Assembly: GCF_002907375.1 (NCBI RefSeq) | Contig: NZ_MIYK01000019.1 | Span: forward strand, 1 to 64,000 | From: Fructilactobacillus lindneri DSM 20690 = JCM 11027 | Lineage (GTDB): Bacteria; Bacillota; Bacilli; Lactobacillales; Lactobacillaceae | Direction: 5' to 3' | DNA length: 64,000 nucleotides | Shown here: positions 32,370 through 41,858 of the stretch, piece by piece | How the letters are laid out: each line of letters opens with the position of its first letter | Position numbering within the stretch: position 1 is the stretch's first letter | Notes under the pieces: model-generated | Seen by the model: the letters and a program-made list of their open reading frames with translations, nothing else | Database searches by the model: none | What the model was told of the DNA's origin: nothing | Translations under genes and position numbers: made by a program

Positions 32370-33320
32370 TTAGAATAAAACATGAGTAGATTTATTTTCC
32401 TGTATTAATTTTAACGCTTCTCCAATTAAATTGCCGACTGAAATAACTGAAATCTTTTTCATTTGATACTTTTTTGGAATTACAATTGAATCAGTTACAA
32501 TCACTTGTTCAATATTATCATCTGATAAGTTATCTTTCACAGCTTCTGAAAAAACTGGATGAGTTGCAGCGACATATATTTTATTAGCACCTGCTTTTTT
32601 TAACGCAGCGGCAGAAACTTTCATCTTACGTCCTGTCACAATCATATCATCAACGATGATAGCATTTTTACCTTTTACATCACCAATCACTGAATCTGGA
32701 ACGTGATCACTATCGTCAGGCTGACGATTATCAACAATTGCAATTGGTAAATCTAATCGATCAGCAACATTTCTTGCTCTTCCAACTCCATTATGATCAG
32801 GTGCAACCACTACTGCATCCTGATTCAAATGATGTTCATAAAGATAATCGCTAACTAATTTATCAGACTGAAGATGATCAACTGGAATATCAAAAAAACC
32901 TTGAATTTGGGCAGCATGTAAGTCAAAAGCAATCACTCGATCAACCGAACTATTTTGTAAAAAAGAGGCAATTAACTTAGCAGTGATTGGCTCACGTGAT
33001 TTTGCCTTACGATCAGAACGCGAATATCCATAATAAGGAATAACTACATTAATAGCATGCGAACTCGTTCTTCGAACTGCGTCAATCATAATCAATAGTT
33101 CCATTAAATTGTCATTAACCGGATCTGATAATGATTGAATAATATAAACATCATCACCACGGATACTTTCATCAATCGAAATCTTGATTTCCCCATCGCT
33201 AAAATGATTAATTGTAGCATTGCCTAATGGCATTCCACTAACTTCTGAAATCTTTTTAGCTAACGGTTTGTTAGAATTTAACGCAAATATTATTGGTTTG
33301 TGTGCTGTTTTACTAGGCAT
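32370..33320 (-). CDS. Ribose-phosphate pyrophosphokinase homologue with a divergent active-site loop
   Basis: A 316-residue PRPP synthetase homologue, probably the second paralogue of lactobacilli. NHFSDGEIKISI, RSDRKAKSREPITAKL and FDLHAAQIQGFFDIPVDHL are good. But the ribose-phosphate loop, normally DDIIDTAGT, reads DDMIVTGRK, and the flexible PDHGG-type segment reads PDHNGVGRARN. Loss of the loop Asp and of Gly-Thr suggests altered or reduced activity, perhaps a regulatory role. Without a second prs in the window I cannot judge redundancy. Confidence 0.82.
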   Translation of the reverse strand: MPSKTAHKPIIFALNSNKPLAKKISEVSGMPLGNATINHFSDGEIKISIDESIRGDDVYIIQSLSDPVNDNLMELLIMIDAVRRTSSHAINVVIPYYGYSRSDRKAKSREPITAKLIASFLQNSSVDRVIAFDLHAAQIQGFFDIPVDHLQSDKLVSDYLYEHHLNQDAVVVAPDHNGVGRARNVADRLDLPIAIVDNRQPDDSDHVPDSVIGDVKGKNAIIVDDMIVTGRKMKVSAAALKKAGANKIYVAATHPVFSEAVKDNLSDDNIEQVIVTDSIVIPKKYQMKKISVISVGNLIGEALKLIQENKSTHVLF

Positions 33321-33368
33321 TAGTTTCCCCTTATGACTGCTTTATTTATATTACTAATTATAATCAAT

Positions 33369-35801
33369 TTAACTCAATTTTTCATCAACAAAATCTGTAG
33401 GTGTAATTCCATCCATTCCAATCATAGGATCTATTGAATGATTAACAATAGCTGTTTCTGTCAAAATATAATCTGTTGACGCAGAATTATTTGATTTTAA
33501 ACTTTCTTTTTCATCATTAGTACTTCCGTCAATTTTAAAAACCTGTTGTAATCTTTCATTTAAGGTTGTTTTACGATTACTTGATTCGTGGCCAATACAT
33601 TCCTGAAAAGAATTAACATCTCCCACCATTATTAACTTTTTGGAAGCTCTAGTAACTGCCGTATACAATAAATTTCTTTCTAACATCCGTCGATACTGCG
33701 GAACAATGGGTAAAATTACCATTTCAAATTCGCTTCCCTGTGCTTTATGAATTGATGTACAGTAAGCCAGCGTAATTTGATTCCAATCATTTCGACTATA
33801 AGTTACCTCAGTTTGATCAAACGCAATAATTAATTTATCCAAATAATGTTTATTATCACGATTAATTTCAATTCCAACAATCTTACCTACGTCACCATTA
33901 AATACATTACTATCAGGATCATTAACTAACTGAAGTACTTTATCGCCAATTCGATATTTAGTATCACGAAATTTAACTTCTTTTTGACTAGCATCTTGCC
34001 TGGGATTTAAAATATTTTGTACATCAAAATTTAATTTATCAATTCCAGCTTCCCCACGGTACATTGGAGCAAGTACTTGAATATCAGTAGCCGAAAATCC
34101 TTTGTCTTTTGCTTTAGAGACAATTTGATCAATTAACCCAACAACTTGTTTAGTATTACATTGAATAAAGCTTCGATCCTGTTCTTTTTGAAGTAAATTT
34201 GTTGGCATTATTCCATTTTTAATGTCGTGAGCAAGTTCAATAATAGTTGAACCATTTCCTTGACGATGAATTTGATTTAATTCCATTTTAGGAATAGTTT
34301 TTGATCTAATTAAATCAAAAAAAACTTGTCCCGGACCAACCGATGGTAGCTGATCTTTATCTCCAACCAAAATAACTTTCATTCCTCTTGGAATTGCCTT
34401 CATCAGCTTTGTGAATAATTCAGTATCTACCATTGACATTTCATCAATAATTAACAAATCACCATCAATTGCATTTCCATCTTCATCATCTGTACCATTT
34501 AAACCTAACAACCTGTGAATAGTGCTAGCAGGAATGCCAGTTGATTCACTCATTTTTTTAGCAGCTCGTCCAGTTGGAGCAGCTAGTAATACAGGATAAG
34601 TATCTTCTTTATATTTATTAATATCTAAAGAAAGATTATTGGCTTTAGCATAAGTTTGAACTATTCCATTAATAATGGTAGTCTTCCCCGTTCCAGGCCC
34701 ACCAGTTAAAATGAAAATCTGATTTTTTAATGCACTATTAATCGCATTAAGTTGAGAATCATCGTATTTAATACCAATTTTTTTCTCAACTTTATGGATA
34801 ATTTTAAAATAATCATCTAGCTGCTTACTACTTTGGGCGGTAAAGATTCTATGCGCATTTTCAGAAATTTTCCATTCATCATCATAGAGACTTCTAAGAT
34901 AAATTTTACCTTCGTCTACTTCAACTTTTTTATCCTTAACCAATTCTTTGAGTTCTTGAGCTAGTTTTTCATTATCAATTTGTTGCTGATAATCTGTATC
35001 TAAAACACTAAAACTATCATTAATTAATTCTTGAGAATTGGAATAGGTATTACCATTTTTAATCGATAAGTTAGTAAGGGTTGTCAATAGCCCAGCTCGA
35101 AGCCTTGCTGGGGAATTATACTCAATCCCAATTTTTGCAGCAATTTGATCAGCACGTTTAAAACTAATATTTTTGATGTCTTCAACTAATTGATATGGGT
35201 TATTTTGAATTACTTCCAATGATTTTTCCCGATATTTTTTGAAAATCGCTGCTGATAAAGAACTTCCAAAACCATAGCTATTTAAGCCAACAATTACTTG
35301 TTCGGCTCCATTATTCTTTTTCAATGAGTCAATAATTGTATCACGTTGTTTGGGTTTTAAACCAACTTTATTAAGAACCATTGGATCAGCAATTATTTTT
35401 TCAATCAAATTGGTTCCTAATTCATCAGCTACTTTTTTTGCAGTTTTTTGTCCAATCCCCGGAAAATCAGCCCCAGAAAGATATTTAACCAATCCTTCTT
35501 TAGAGCTTTGGTTAGTTCGCTCATAGTTTTCTGCTTGAAACTGTTTCCCGTATTTTGGATGATCAACTAATTTACCTACAAAACGATAACTAGTATCATC
35601 CGCAATATCAGCAAAGTTACCAGTTACCACAATTTCTTCTTCATCCCAGTTAAAATTTGTTTTTTCAACTTTTACAAGTAAAACTTTATAAAAACTGTCT
35701 GCACCTTCAAAAAAAGTCGTGATTACTTTTCCAGTTAAAGATGGTTTAGTTTGGTTATTATTAACTTGCTCGTCATCAAAAAGACTAATCGAATTAGACA
35801 A
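33369..35801 (-). CDS. recD2: RecD2-type ATP-dependent DNA helicase
   Basis: 5'-3' helicase of superfamily 1B (810 residues) acting in DNA repair without RecBC. An extended N-terminal region with helix-hairpin-helix repeats (FPGIGQKTAKKVADELG) precedes Walker A GGPGTGKTT near 368, LLIDEMSMVD near 450, and C-terminal YCTSIHKAQGSEF with VTRASKKL. The last 50 residues are low-complexity. Next to the TPR gene, an arrangement widespread in lactobacilli. Confidence 0.93.
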   Translation of the reverse strand: MSNSISLFDDEQVNNNQTKPSLTGKVITTFFEGADSFYKVLLVKVEKTNFNWDEEEIVVTGNFADIADDTSYRFVGKLVDHPKYGKQFQAENYERTNQSSKEGLVKYLSGADFPGIGQKTAKKVADELGTNLIEKIIADPMVLNKVGLKPKQRDTIIDSLKKNNGAEQVIVGLNSYGFGSSLSAAIFKKYREKSLEVIQNNPYQLVEDIKNISFKRADQIAAKIGIEYNSPARLRAGLLTTLTNLSIKNGNTYSNSQELINDSFSVLDTDYQQQIDNEKLAQELKELVKDKKVEVDEGKIYLRSLYDDEWKISENAHRIFTAQSSKQLDDYFKIIHKVEKKIGIKYDDSQLNAINSALKNQIFILTGGPGTGKTTIINGIVQTYAKANNLSLDINKYKEDTYPVLLAAPTGRAAKKMSESTGIPASTIHRLLGLNGTDDEDGNAIDGDLLIIDEMSMVDTELFTKLMKAIPRGMKVILVGDKDQLPSVGPGQVFFDLIRSKTIPKMELNQIHRQGNGSTIIELAHDIKNGIMPTNLLQKEQDRSFIQCNTKQVVGLIDQIVSKAKDKGFSATDIQVLAPMYRGEAGIDKLNFDVQNILNPRQDASQKEVKFRDTKYRIGDKVLQLVNDPDSNVFNGDVGKIVGIEINRDNKHYLDKLIIAFDQTEVTYSRNDWNQITLAYCTSIHKAQGSEFEMVILPIVPQYRRMLERNLLYTAVTRASKKLIMVGDVNSFQECIGHESSNRKTTLNERLQQVFKIDGSTNDEKESLKSNNSASTDYILTETAIVNHSIDPMIGMDGITPTDFVDEKLS

Positions 35802-35810
35802 AATAATCTC

Positions 35811-36497
35811 CTACTTTTTCTTGTTTCTCAGTTGAATAACTTTTTCAATATCAGCAATTTGTCCTTGTTTTTGATCAAAATTTTTTTTATCATATTTTTC
35901 AGCTTTATCAAAATATAATTTAAAATCTTCTCCTAAAACCATTGCAATTAATCCACGATCAAAATTAGCCTTACCATCATTTGGATTTACTGCTAAAACT
36001 TTGTCATAAAAATCAGCTGCTTGTTCAAAATTACCCAATGCCATTAAACATTGTCCAATCATAATATTAATTTTTACATCTTGTTTAGCTACTTCTTGAG
36101 CCGTCAACAAAAATGCAAGTGCTTTTTTATAATTTTTTTGAGCCATATAACTTTGGGCCATCATAATATAAGCATCTGATTTTAAATTTTCATCAGTTAC
36201 CTTTTGAAACTCTTGAATAGCTTGTTCATATTTGCCAGCAGAATAATATACGTTTCCTAACCCATAAGTAAGCATATTTTTTGCTTTAACACTTCGATTA
36301 GCAAATAATCCCATTGCTTTCATTAACAATTCCTCAGCTTGAGTATAACTATGTAACTCAACTAAAAATACACTTAAATCATAATATGTCCGATAGTCAT
36401 TAGGATGATCATCAATATCTTTAACAAGTTTGTGAAGGGTTGCTTCAGCTTGTTTTTGTTTTTCCTTTTGATCAATTTCTTTTTTATTTTCTGTCAT
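35811..36497 (-). CDS. TPR-repeat protein
   Basis: A 228-residue protein made of tetratricopeptide repeats from about residue 35 to 200 (AEELLMKAMGLFANRSVKAK, NVYYSAGKYEQAIQEFQKV, GNFEQAADFYDKVLAVNPND). No enzyme domain. TPR proteins bind partner proteins; partner unknown. It is the gene before recD2, gap nine bases. Confidence 0.85.
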   Translation of the reverse strand: MTENKKEIDQKEKQKQAEATLHKLVKDIDDHPNDYRTYYDLSVFLVELHSYTQAEELLMKAMGLFANRSVKAKNMLTYGLGNVYYSAGKYEQAIQEFQKVTDENLKSDAYIMMAQSYMAQKNYKKALAFLLTAQEVAKQDVKINIMIGQCLMALGNFEQAADFYDKVLAVNPNDGKANFDRGLIAMVLGEDFKLYFDKAEKYDKKNFDQKQGQIADIEKVIQLRNKKK

Positions 36498-36505
36498 TTT
36501 TCCTC

Positions 36506-37162
36506 CTAAATTATATCTGATTTTTCAACCTTATGATTTAAATAACTGGTATCATTCCATTTTATTAAGTTAAAAGTCTGTCCATGATTATTTGTTTCTA
36601 ACACCGTAGTTCCAGTATTTGCAAGTCCGCCCCGTTTTCGCAAATCTTTTAATGGAATACCTAATAACGAATTAATTAGTGCATTTAAAGCAGCTCCATG
36701 GCTTACAAATAAAATATTATCATCTTCAGAAAAATTATTGGTTACCTCGTTAATTTTACTGCTCATTCTTTTAATCAAATGTTGAAAGGTTTCACCTTCA
36801 ATTTCAGTTGGATCATATTGGTCGGGATGGTTTCTAAAATTATCAAATTCTCGAGGATATTTCCTTTTTACGTCATCAAAAAGCATTCCTTCCATCTTGC
36901 CAAGATGGAATTCTTCTAATCGATTATCTAACGAAATTGGAACGTTTTGATTTAAATCTTTTTGAATAGTAAAAGCTGTTTCACGTGCCCTTTTAATCGG
37001 GCTAGCATACACATGAGAAAAATCAACATTCTGTAAACTTTTAGCCACTAACTTCATTTCAGCGTAACTCTCTGGCAATAATGGGGAGTCACCGCCTGCT
37101 CCTTGATAGCGACTTTCAAGGTTCCATTGCGTTTTACCGTGTCTCACAAAGTATAGTCTCAT
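36506..37162 (-). CDS. Histidine phosphatase (phosphoglycerate mutase-like)
   Basis: Branch-1 histidine phosphatase, 218 residues. The catalytic RHGKTQWN comes at once after the ATG; SPIKRARETA, LEEFHLGKMEG and VSHGAALNALI complete the phosphate pocket. Metabolic phosphoglycerate mutase is unlikely; substrate open. ATG 37162 follows AGGTGA. Confidence 0.85.
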   Translation of the reverse strand: MRLYFVRHGKTQWNLESRYQGAGGDSPLLPESYAEMKLVAKSLQNVDFSHVYASPIKRARETAFTIQKDLNQNVPISLDNRLEEFHLGKMEGMLFDDVKRKYPREFDNFRNHPDQYDPTEIEGETFQHLIKRMSSKINEVTNNFSEDDNILFVSHGAALNALINSLLGIPLKDLRKRGGLANTGTTVLETNNHGQTFNLIKWNDTSYLNHKVEKSDII

Positions 37163-37218
37163 TTTATTCACCTATTTTTTAATCTATTGTTATTATGCCA
37201 GTTTCCTAATCTTTAATC

Positions 37219-37249
37219 AAAAAAGCTCGACTAAAAAGTCGGGCTTTTT
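37219..37249 (-). terminator. Terminator after mnmA
   Basis: AAAGCTCGACT pairs with AGTCGGGCTTT around AAAA and is followed by T on the minus strand. Confidence 0.85.
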
Positions 37250-38398
<1,149 letters not shown>

Positions 38399-38431
38399 TC
38401 AGAAATCCACGATTTGAAGGTCGTAATTCCA

Positions 38432-38460
38432 GTATTAATAATAATACGCTATTATGTCAA
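38432..38460 (-). promoter_or_regulatory. Promoter of mnmA
   Basis: TTGACA (38455-38460), 17 bases, TAATAC (38432-38437) on the minus strand. Confidence 0.6.
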
Positions 38461-38492
38461 TAGTTGGCAAGCAAAAGAAACACCCGGCATTT

Positions 38493-38837
38493 TTAATCTC
38501 TTAGTAAAACTTTACGCAACATTAAAGTATGCATTAAAAAATCAAATTGTTCTTTTTCATTAGAAAACTTATCACTTGAAAAAATATCAACTATTTTTAA
38601 TCCACTACCATCAACAATCGCCATTTTAAAATTTTCTAAATCTTGGTTAATAGTTATTTTAATTTTAATTGCATTTTTTAAGTATGGAGAACTTGCATTC
38701 AAAGCATGTTGATATTCAAAATTACCGTTTCTTGTTGTTTCAAAATTTAAATCCTTGAGCGTAAATAATTTAATTTCAGGATTTAAACGATATTGATGCA
38801 CATCGCCCTTTAATTTAATTTTAGTAGCAAAAGCCAT
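38493..38837 (-). CDS. DUF1831 domain protein, linked to cysteine desulfurase
   Basis: A 114-residue protein of the DUF1831 family, found almost only in Lactobacillales between the cysteine desulfurase and mnmA genes. KIKLKGDVHQYRLNPEIK and LNFETTRNGNFEYQHALN fit the family. The ATG overlaps the stop of the desulfurase. A role in tRNA thiolation is inferred from context. Confidence 0.85.
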   Translation of the reverse strand: MAFATKIKLKGDVHQYRLNPEIKLFTLKDLNFETTRNGNFEYQHALNASSPYLKNAIKIKITINQDLENFKMAIVDGSGLKIVDIFSSDKFSNEKEQFDFLMHTLMLRKVLLRD

Positions 38838-39997
38838 TATTTAGCCTTTCTCGCTTTAATTCGATTTACTATTTTAGTAGTTTCATCAACAAAATAATCA
38901 ATGTCAGCTTTAGTTGTATAACGACCAAAGCTAACTCGAATTGATTCTTCAATTCGTGGATTATCTTTTCCAAACATTGCAATTAAAACATGGGAAGGTT
39001 CCAAACTTCCAGCTGTACAGGCAGACCCACCAGAAACTGCAATGCCTGCTAAATCAAGATTATTCTGCATAATGTAAGTTGAAATGCCTTTAATCCAAAG
39101 ATTTAAAACATGGGGTGAAATATTCTTATCATTTGACCCATTTACTTCAAAATCAATCTGATTAGAATTTAACCCATTAATAATTTGATTCTTAAATCCT
39201 TGAAATCTTTTTTTTCTAGCTAACTTTTCTGGTTCAGTTAAACTTGCCACTGCTGTCGCAAAACCGGCAATTCCAGGAATATTTTCTGTTCCAGCACGTC
39301 GCTTATCTTCTTGATCACCGCCCATAATATAACTAGGAATTTTAATCTCGTTTGAACGATACAAAAATCCCATCATTTTGGGTCCATTGATTTTATGTGC
39401 CGAGGTAGACAATAAATCAATATGATCACGTTTAACATCAATATCTGCTAGCCCATATGCTTGGACTGCATCGGTATGGAACCATGCTTGATGCTTCTTT
39501 AAAATAGTGCCAATTTCATGAATTGGCATGACGCTTCCAACCTCGTTATTAACTGTCATGATGGATACTAAAATAGTTTCATCATCCAAAGCAGCTTTAA
39601 AATCATTCAAAGAGATATTGCCCTCTTTATCAACTGGCAAATAAGTAACTCTAAAACCTTTTTTTTCTAAATAATGCATAGGTTTTAAAATTGCTTCGTG
39701 TTCAATAGCAGTTGTAATAATGTGGTTACCCAAACTTTTTCTGGCTTCGGCAGTTTTGATTACCGCTGTATTATCACTTTCACTTCCGCCACTAGTAAAA
39801 ACAATTTCATTATCTTCAGCATTGATACTATTGGCAATCGTATGACGACCATCTTCTAAAATCTGCTTTGCTTGTCTGCCTAGTCCATATAAAGTTGAAG
39901 CATTACCATAGACATTTTTATATTTATCATTTAATTCAGCAAGAACTTCATCTGAAATAGGAGTAGTTGCTGCATTATCCAAATATATTTCACTCAT
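38837..39997 (-). CDS. Cysteine desulfurase (NifS/IscS family)
   Basis: PLP enzyme (386 residues) that moves sulfur from cysteine to a protein persulfide, here likely for MnmA. IYLDNAATTPIS starts the protein; SAHKINGPKMMGFLY contains the PLP lysine (about 201), and GGSACTAGSLEPSHVL the catalytic cysteine (about 326). Confidence 0.95.
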   Translation of the reverse strand: MSEIYLDNAATTPISDEVLAELNDKYKNVYGNASTLYGLGRQAKQILEDGRHTIANSINAEDNEIVFTSGGSESDNTAVIKTAEARKSLGNHIITTAIEHEAILKPMHYLEKKGFRVTYLPVDKEGNISLNDFKAALDDETILVSIMTVNNEVGSVMPIHEIGTILKKHQAWFHTDAVQAYGLADIDVKRDHIDLLSTSAHKINGPKMMGFLYRSNEIKIPSYIMGGDQEDKRRAGTENIPGIAGFATAVASLTEPEKLARKKRFQGFKNQIINGLNSNQIDFEVNGSNDKNISPHVLNLWIKGISTYIMQNNLDLAGIAVSGGSACTAGSLEPSHVLIAMFGKDNPRIEESIRVSFGRYTTKADIDYFVDETTKIVNRIKARKAK

Positions 39998-40020
39998 TGG
40001 CTACATCCTTTTTCATTAAA

Positions 40021-40710
40021 TTATTCAGCTAATAAATTTAATAGCATCGTTGCAGATTGTTTGCCAGCTTCTACAATAAATTCACTAAAACTTTGATTAG
40101 CATCTTCATCACCTACATCAGACATTGCCCTTACAACTACATAAGGAACCTCGAATTGATGAGCAACTTGTCCGACAGCAGCACCTTCCATTTCACCAGC
40201 TAAGGCATCAGGAAAATGCTGTAAAATTTTATTAATCATGTCTTTCCCAGCAATAAATTGATCACCTGTAACAATTAAACCATAATGAACATTCATATCA
40301 TTCTCTTTTGAAGCTTCGCCAATTTTTTGACCCCACATTTTTGAAGCTTTAAAACGTGCTGGTTGACCAGGAAGTTGTCCATAAACTTCGCCATCGGCTG
40401 TACAGTCAACGTCATGATAAGCTGTTTCAGTGGAAATAACAATATCACCCACCTTTAAATCTTTCCCAATCCCAGCAGCTGATCCTGAATGAATTAACAC
40501 ATCAACCTTAAAATTAGTTAATAGTAATGCAGCCGTAATCCCTGCTTCAACTTTACCAATTCCAGATTTAACTAAAATAACAGATTTATGATTAATTTGT
40601 CCCTTATAAAAAGTTACTTTTCCAACTGCAATCTGTTCTTCATTCTCAAGAGCATTTTTTAATTCTTTAATTTCTTCGTCCATCGCGCAAATAATTCCAT
40701 AAGTTTCCAT
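40021..40710 (-). CDS. mtnN: 5'-methylthioadenosine/S-adenosylhomocysteine nucleosidase
   Basis: Cleaves MTA and SAH for methionine salvage and autoinducer-2 precursor formation. GIICAMDEEIKELK is the typical start, HSGSAAGIG and MEGAAVGQVAHQF with the nucleoside-binding Glu, and VVRAMSDVGDEDA with the catalytic Asp follow. ATG 40710 has GGAGA upstream; 229 residues. Confidence 0.95.
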   Translation of the reverse strand: METYGIICAMDEEIKELKNALENEEQIAVGKVTFYKGQINHKSVILVKSGIGKVEAGITAALLLTNFKVDVLIHSGSAAGIGKDLKVGDIVISTETAYHDVDCTADGEVYGQLPGQPARFKASKMWGQKIGEASKENDMNVHYGLIVTGDQFIAGKDMINKILQHFPDALAGEMEGAAVGQVAHQFEVPYVVVRAMSDVGDEDANQSFSEFIVEAGKQSATMLLNLLAE

Positions 40711-40726
40711 TTTTAATCTCCATTTT

Positions 40727-41017
40727 TTAATCAATAAATCTCATTATGCAAAGAACCAATACTAATAAAATTGCTAAAACCAAGATAAGTAGATTCAATC
40801 TTCTTCCTAATCGCTTCTGTTTATATTCAACTGTGTCACGTTCTGCTCTGTTTTGAACCATTTCAGAGTCAGGAGTCCGCGATGGTTTAACATATTCATC
40901 AGTTTCTGAATGAGGTTTTTTCTTTTCCTTATCTAGCAAACCAAATCGACTTTTACGAGCTTGACGTTTAAATTGTCCACGTGTCATTTTATTTTGGCTA
41001 TTATTATCATAATCCAC
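40727..41017 (-). CDS. Small conserved membrane protein of lactobacilli
   Basis: A 96-residue protein with a very basic N-terminal half (RGQFKRQARKSRFGLLDKEK) and a single C-terminal transmembrane helix (about residues 72-92). It lies between the NUDIX and mtnN genes. Function unknown. Confidence 0.7.
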   Translation of the reverse strand: MDYDNNSQNKMTRGQFKRQARKSRFGLLDKEKKKPHSETDEYVKPSRTPDSEMVQNRAERDTVEYKQKRLGRRLNLLILVLAILLVLVLCIMRFID

Positions 41018-41026
41018 TTTTATAAC

Positions 41027-41572
41027 CTACTTTGTCATTAATTCCCAATATTGAATTGCCATAATTGTTTTATCATCCTCAATATTTCCATCAGCAATCA
41101 TTTTTTTAGCTTGTTCAAGTGTATATTCGCCAATTTCTAAATATTCACCCTGATCTCTAGGTAGTTCTTTAGATACTCTTTTTAATCCTGTTACTAAATA
41201 AAGATACATATACTCATCTGTAAAACCACAAGATGTGTAAAAAGAATACAATTCTTTAATATTTTCTGCACGATATCTAATTTCTTCATTTAACTCTCGT
41301 TGCACCGCATGAACTTTGTTTCCTTGATCACGAGGATCTAATTTTCCAGCTGGAATTTCGATCATAGCCTTCTTGGCTGGTTCACGCCATTGTTTTTCCA
41401 AAATCATTTTATGATCTTGAGTGATTGCTAACATAGCAACCGCTTGTGCATGATGGACAACATCACGATTGGCTGTATCACCATTTGGCAATCGCACTGT
41501 TTCTTGATCAACTTTAATAATCTCTCCATCATATTTCAATTGATGAGAAATTTCTGTTTCTTTTAAATCCAT
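41027..41572 (-). CDS. NUDIX hydrolase, ADP-ribose pyrophosphatase type
   Basis: Hydrolyses ADP-ribose-like dinucleotides. The Nudix box runs from GKLDPRDQG to RELNEEI, and the AKKAMIEIPAGKLD segment upstream is characteristic of ADPRases. ATG 41572, eight bases after AAGGGGA, gives 181 residues. Confidence 0.9.
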   Translation of the reverse strand: MDLKETEISHQLKYDGEIIKVDQETVRLPNGDTANRDVVHHAQAVAMLAITQDHKMILEKQWREPAKKAMIEIPAGKLDPRDQGNKVHAVQRELNEEIRYRAENIKELYSFYTSCGFTDEYMYLYLVTGLKRVSKELPRDQGEYLEIGEYTLEQAKKMIADGNIEDDKTIMAIQYWELMTK

Positions 41573-41610
41573 TAGCCGCATCCCCTTATCCAATAATGAA
41601 TATACTAAAA

Positions 41611-41811
41611 CTATCGTGCTAATTCAATTTTAGCAGCTTGAAAATTATGGGGACCTTTAGCTTTAACAAACTTAACTTTATCTCCTGGCTTGATTTCTTT
41701 AGGAGTTCCAGAAATTATCCCTGTAATATGCATAAAAATATCGTTGCCTTCAGGATCTTTAATATATCCAAATCCATGTTCTGTATCGTAACTTTTAATG
41801 GTACCTTCCAT
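41611..41811 (-). CDS. Cold-shock domain protein
   Basis: Single cold-shock domain, 66 residues. RNP1 is HGFGYIKD and RNP2 is DIFMHIT. It binds single-stranded nucleic acid. The sequence is less canonical than CspA/CspB paralogues. Downstream of the ileS terminator. Confidence 0.92.
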   Translation of the reverse strand: MEGTIKSYDTEHGFGYIKDPEGNDIFMHITGIISGTPKEIKPGDKVKFVKAKGPHNFQAAKIELAR

Positions 41812-41825
41812 AATATCCTCCTAAT

Positions 41826-41855
41826 AAAAAATCGAGATCAAAATCTCGATTTTTT
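41826..41855 (-). terminator. Terminator after ileS
   Basis: AAAAATCGAGAT and ATCTCGATTTTT form a 12-bp stem with a CAAA loop. Confidence 0.9.
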
Positions 41856-41858
41856 AGT

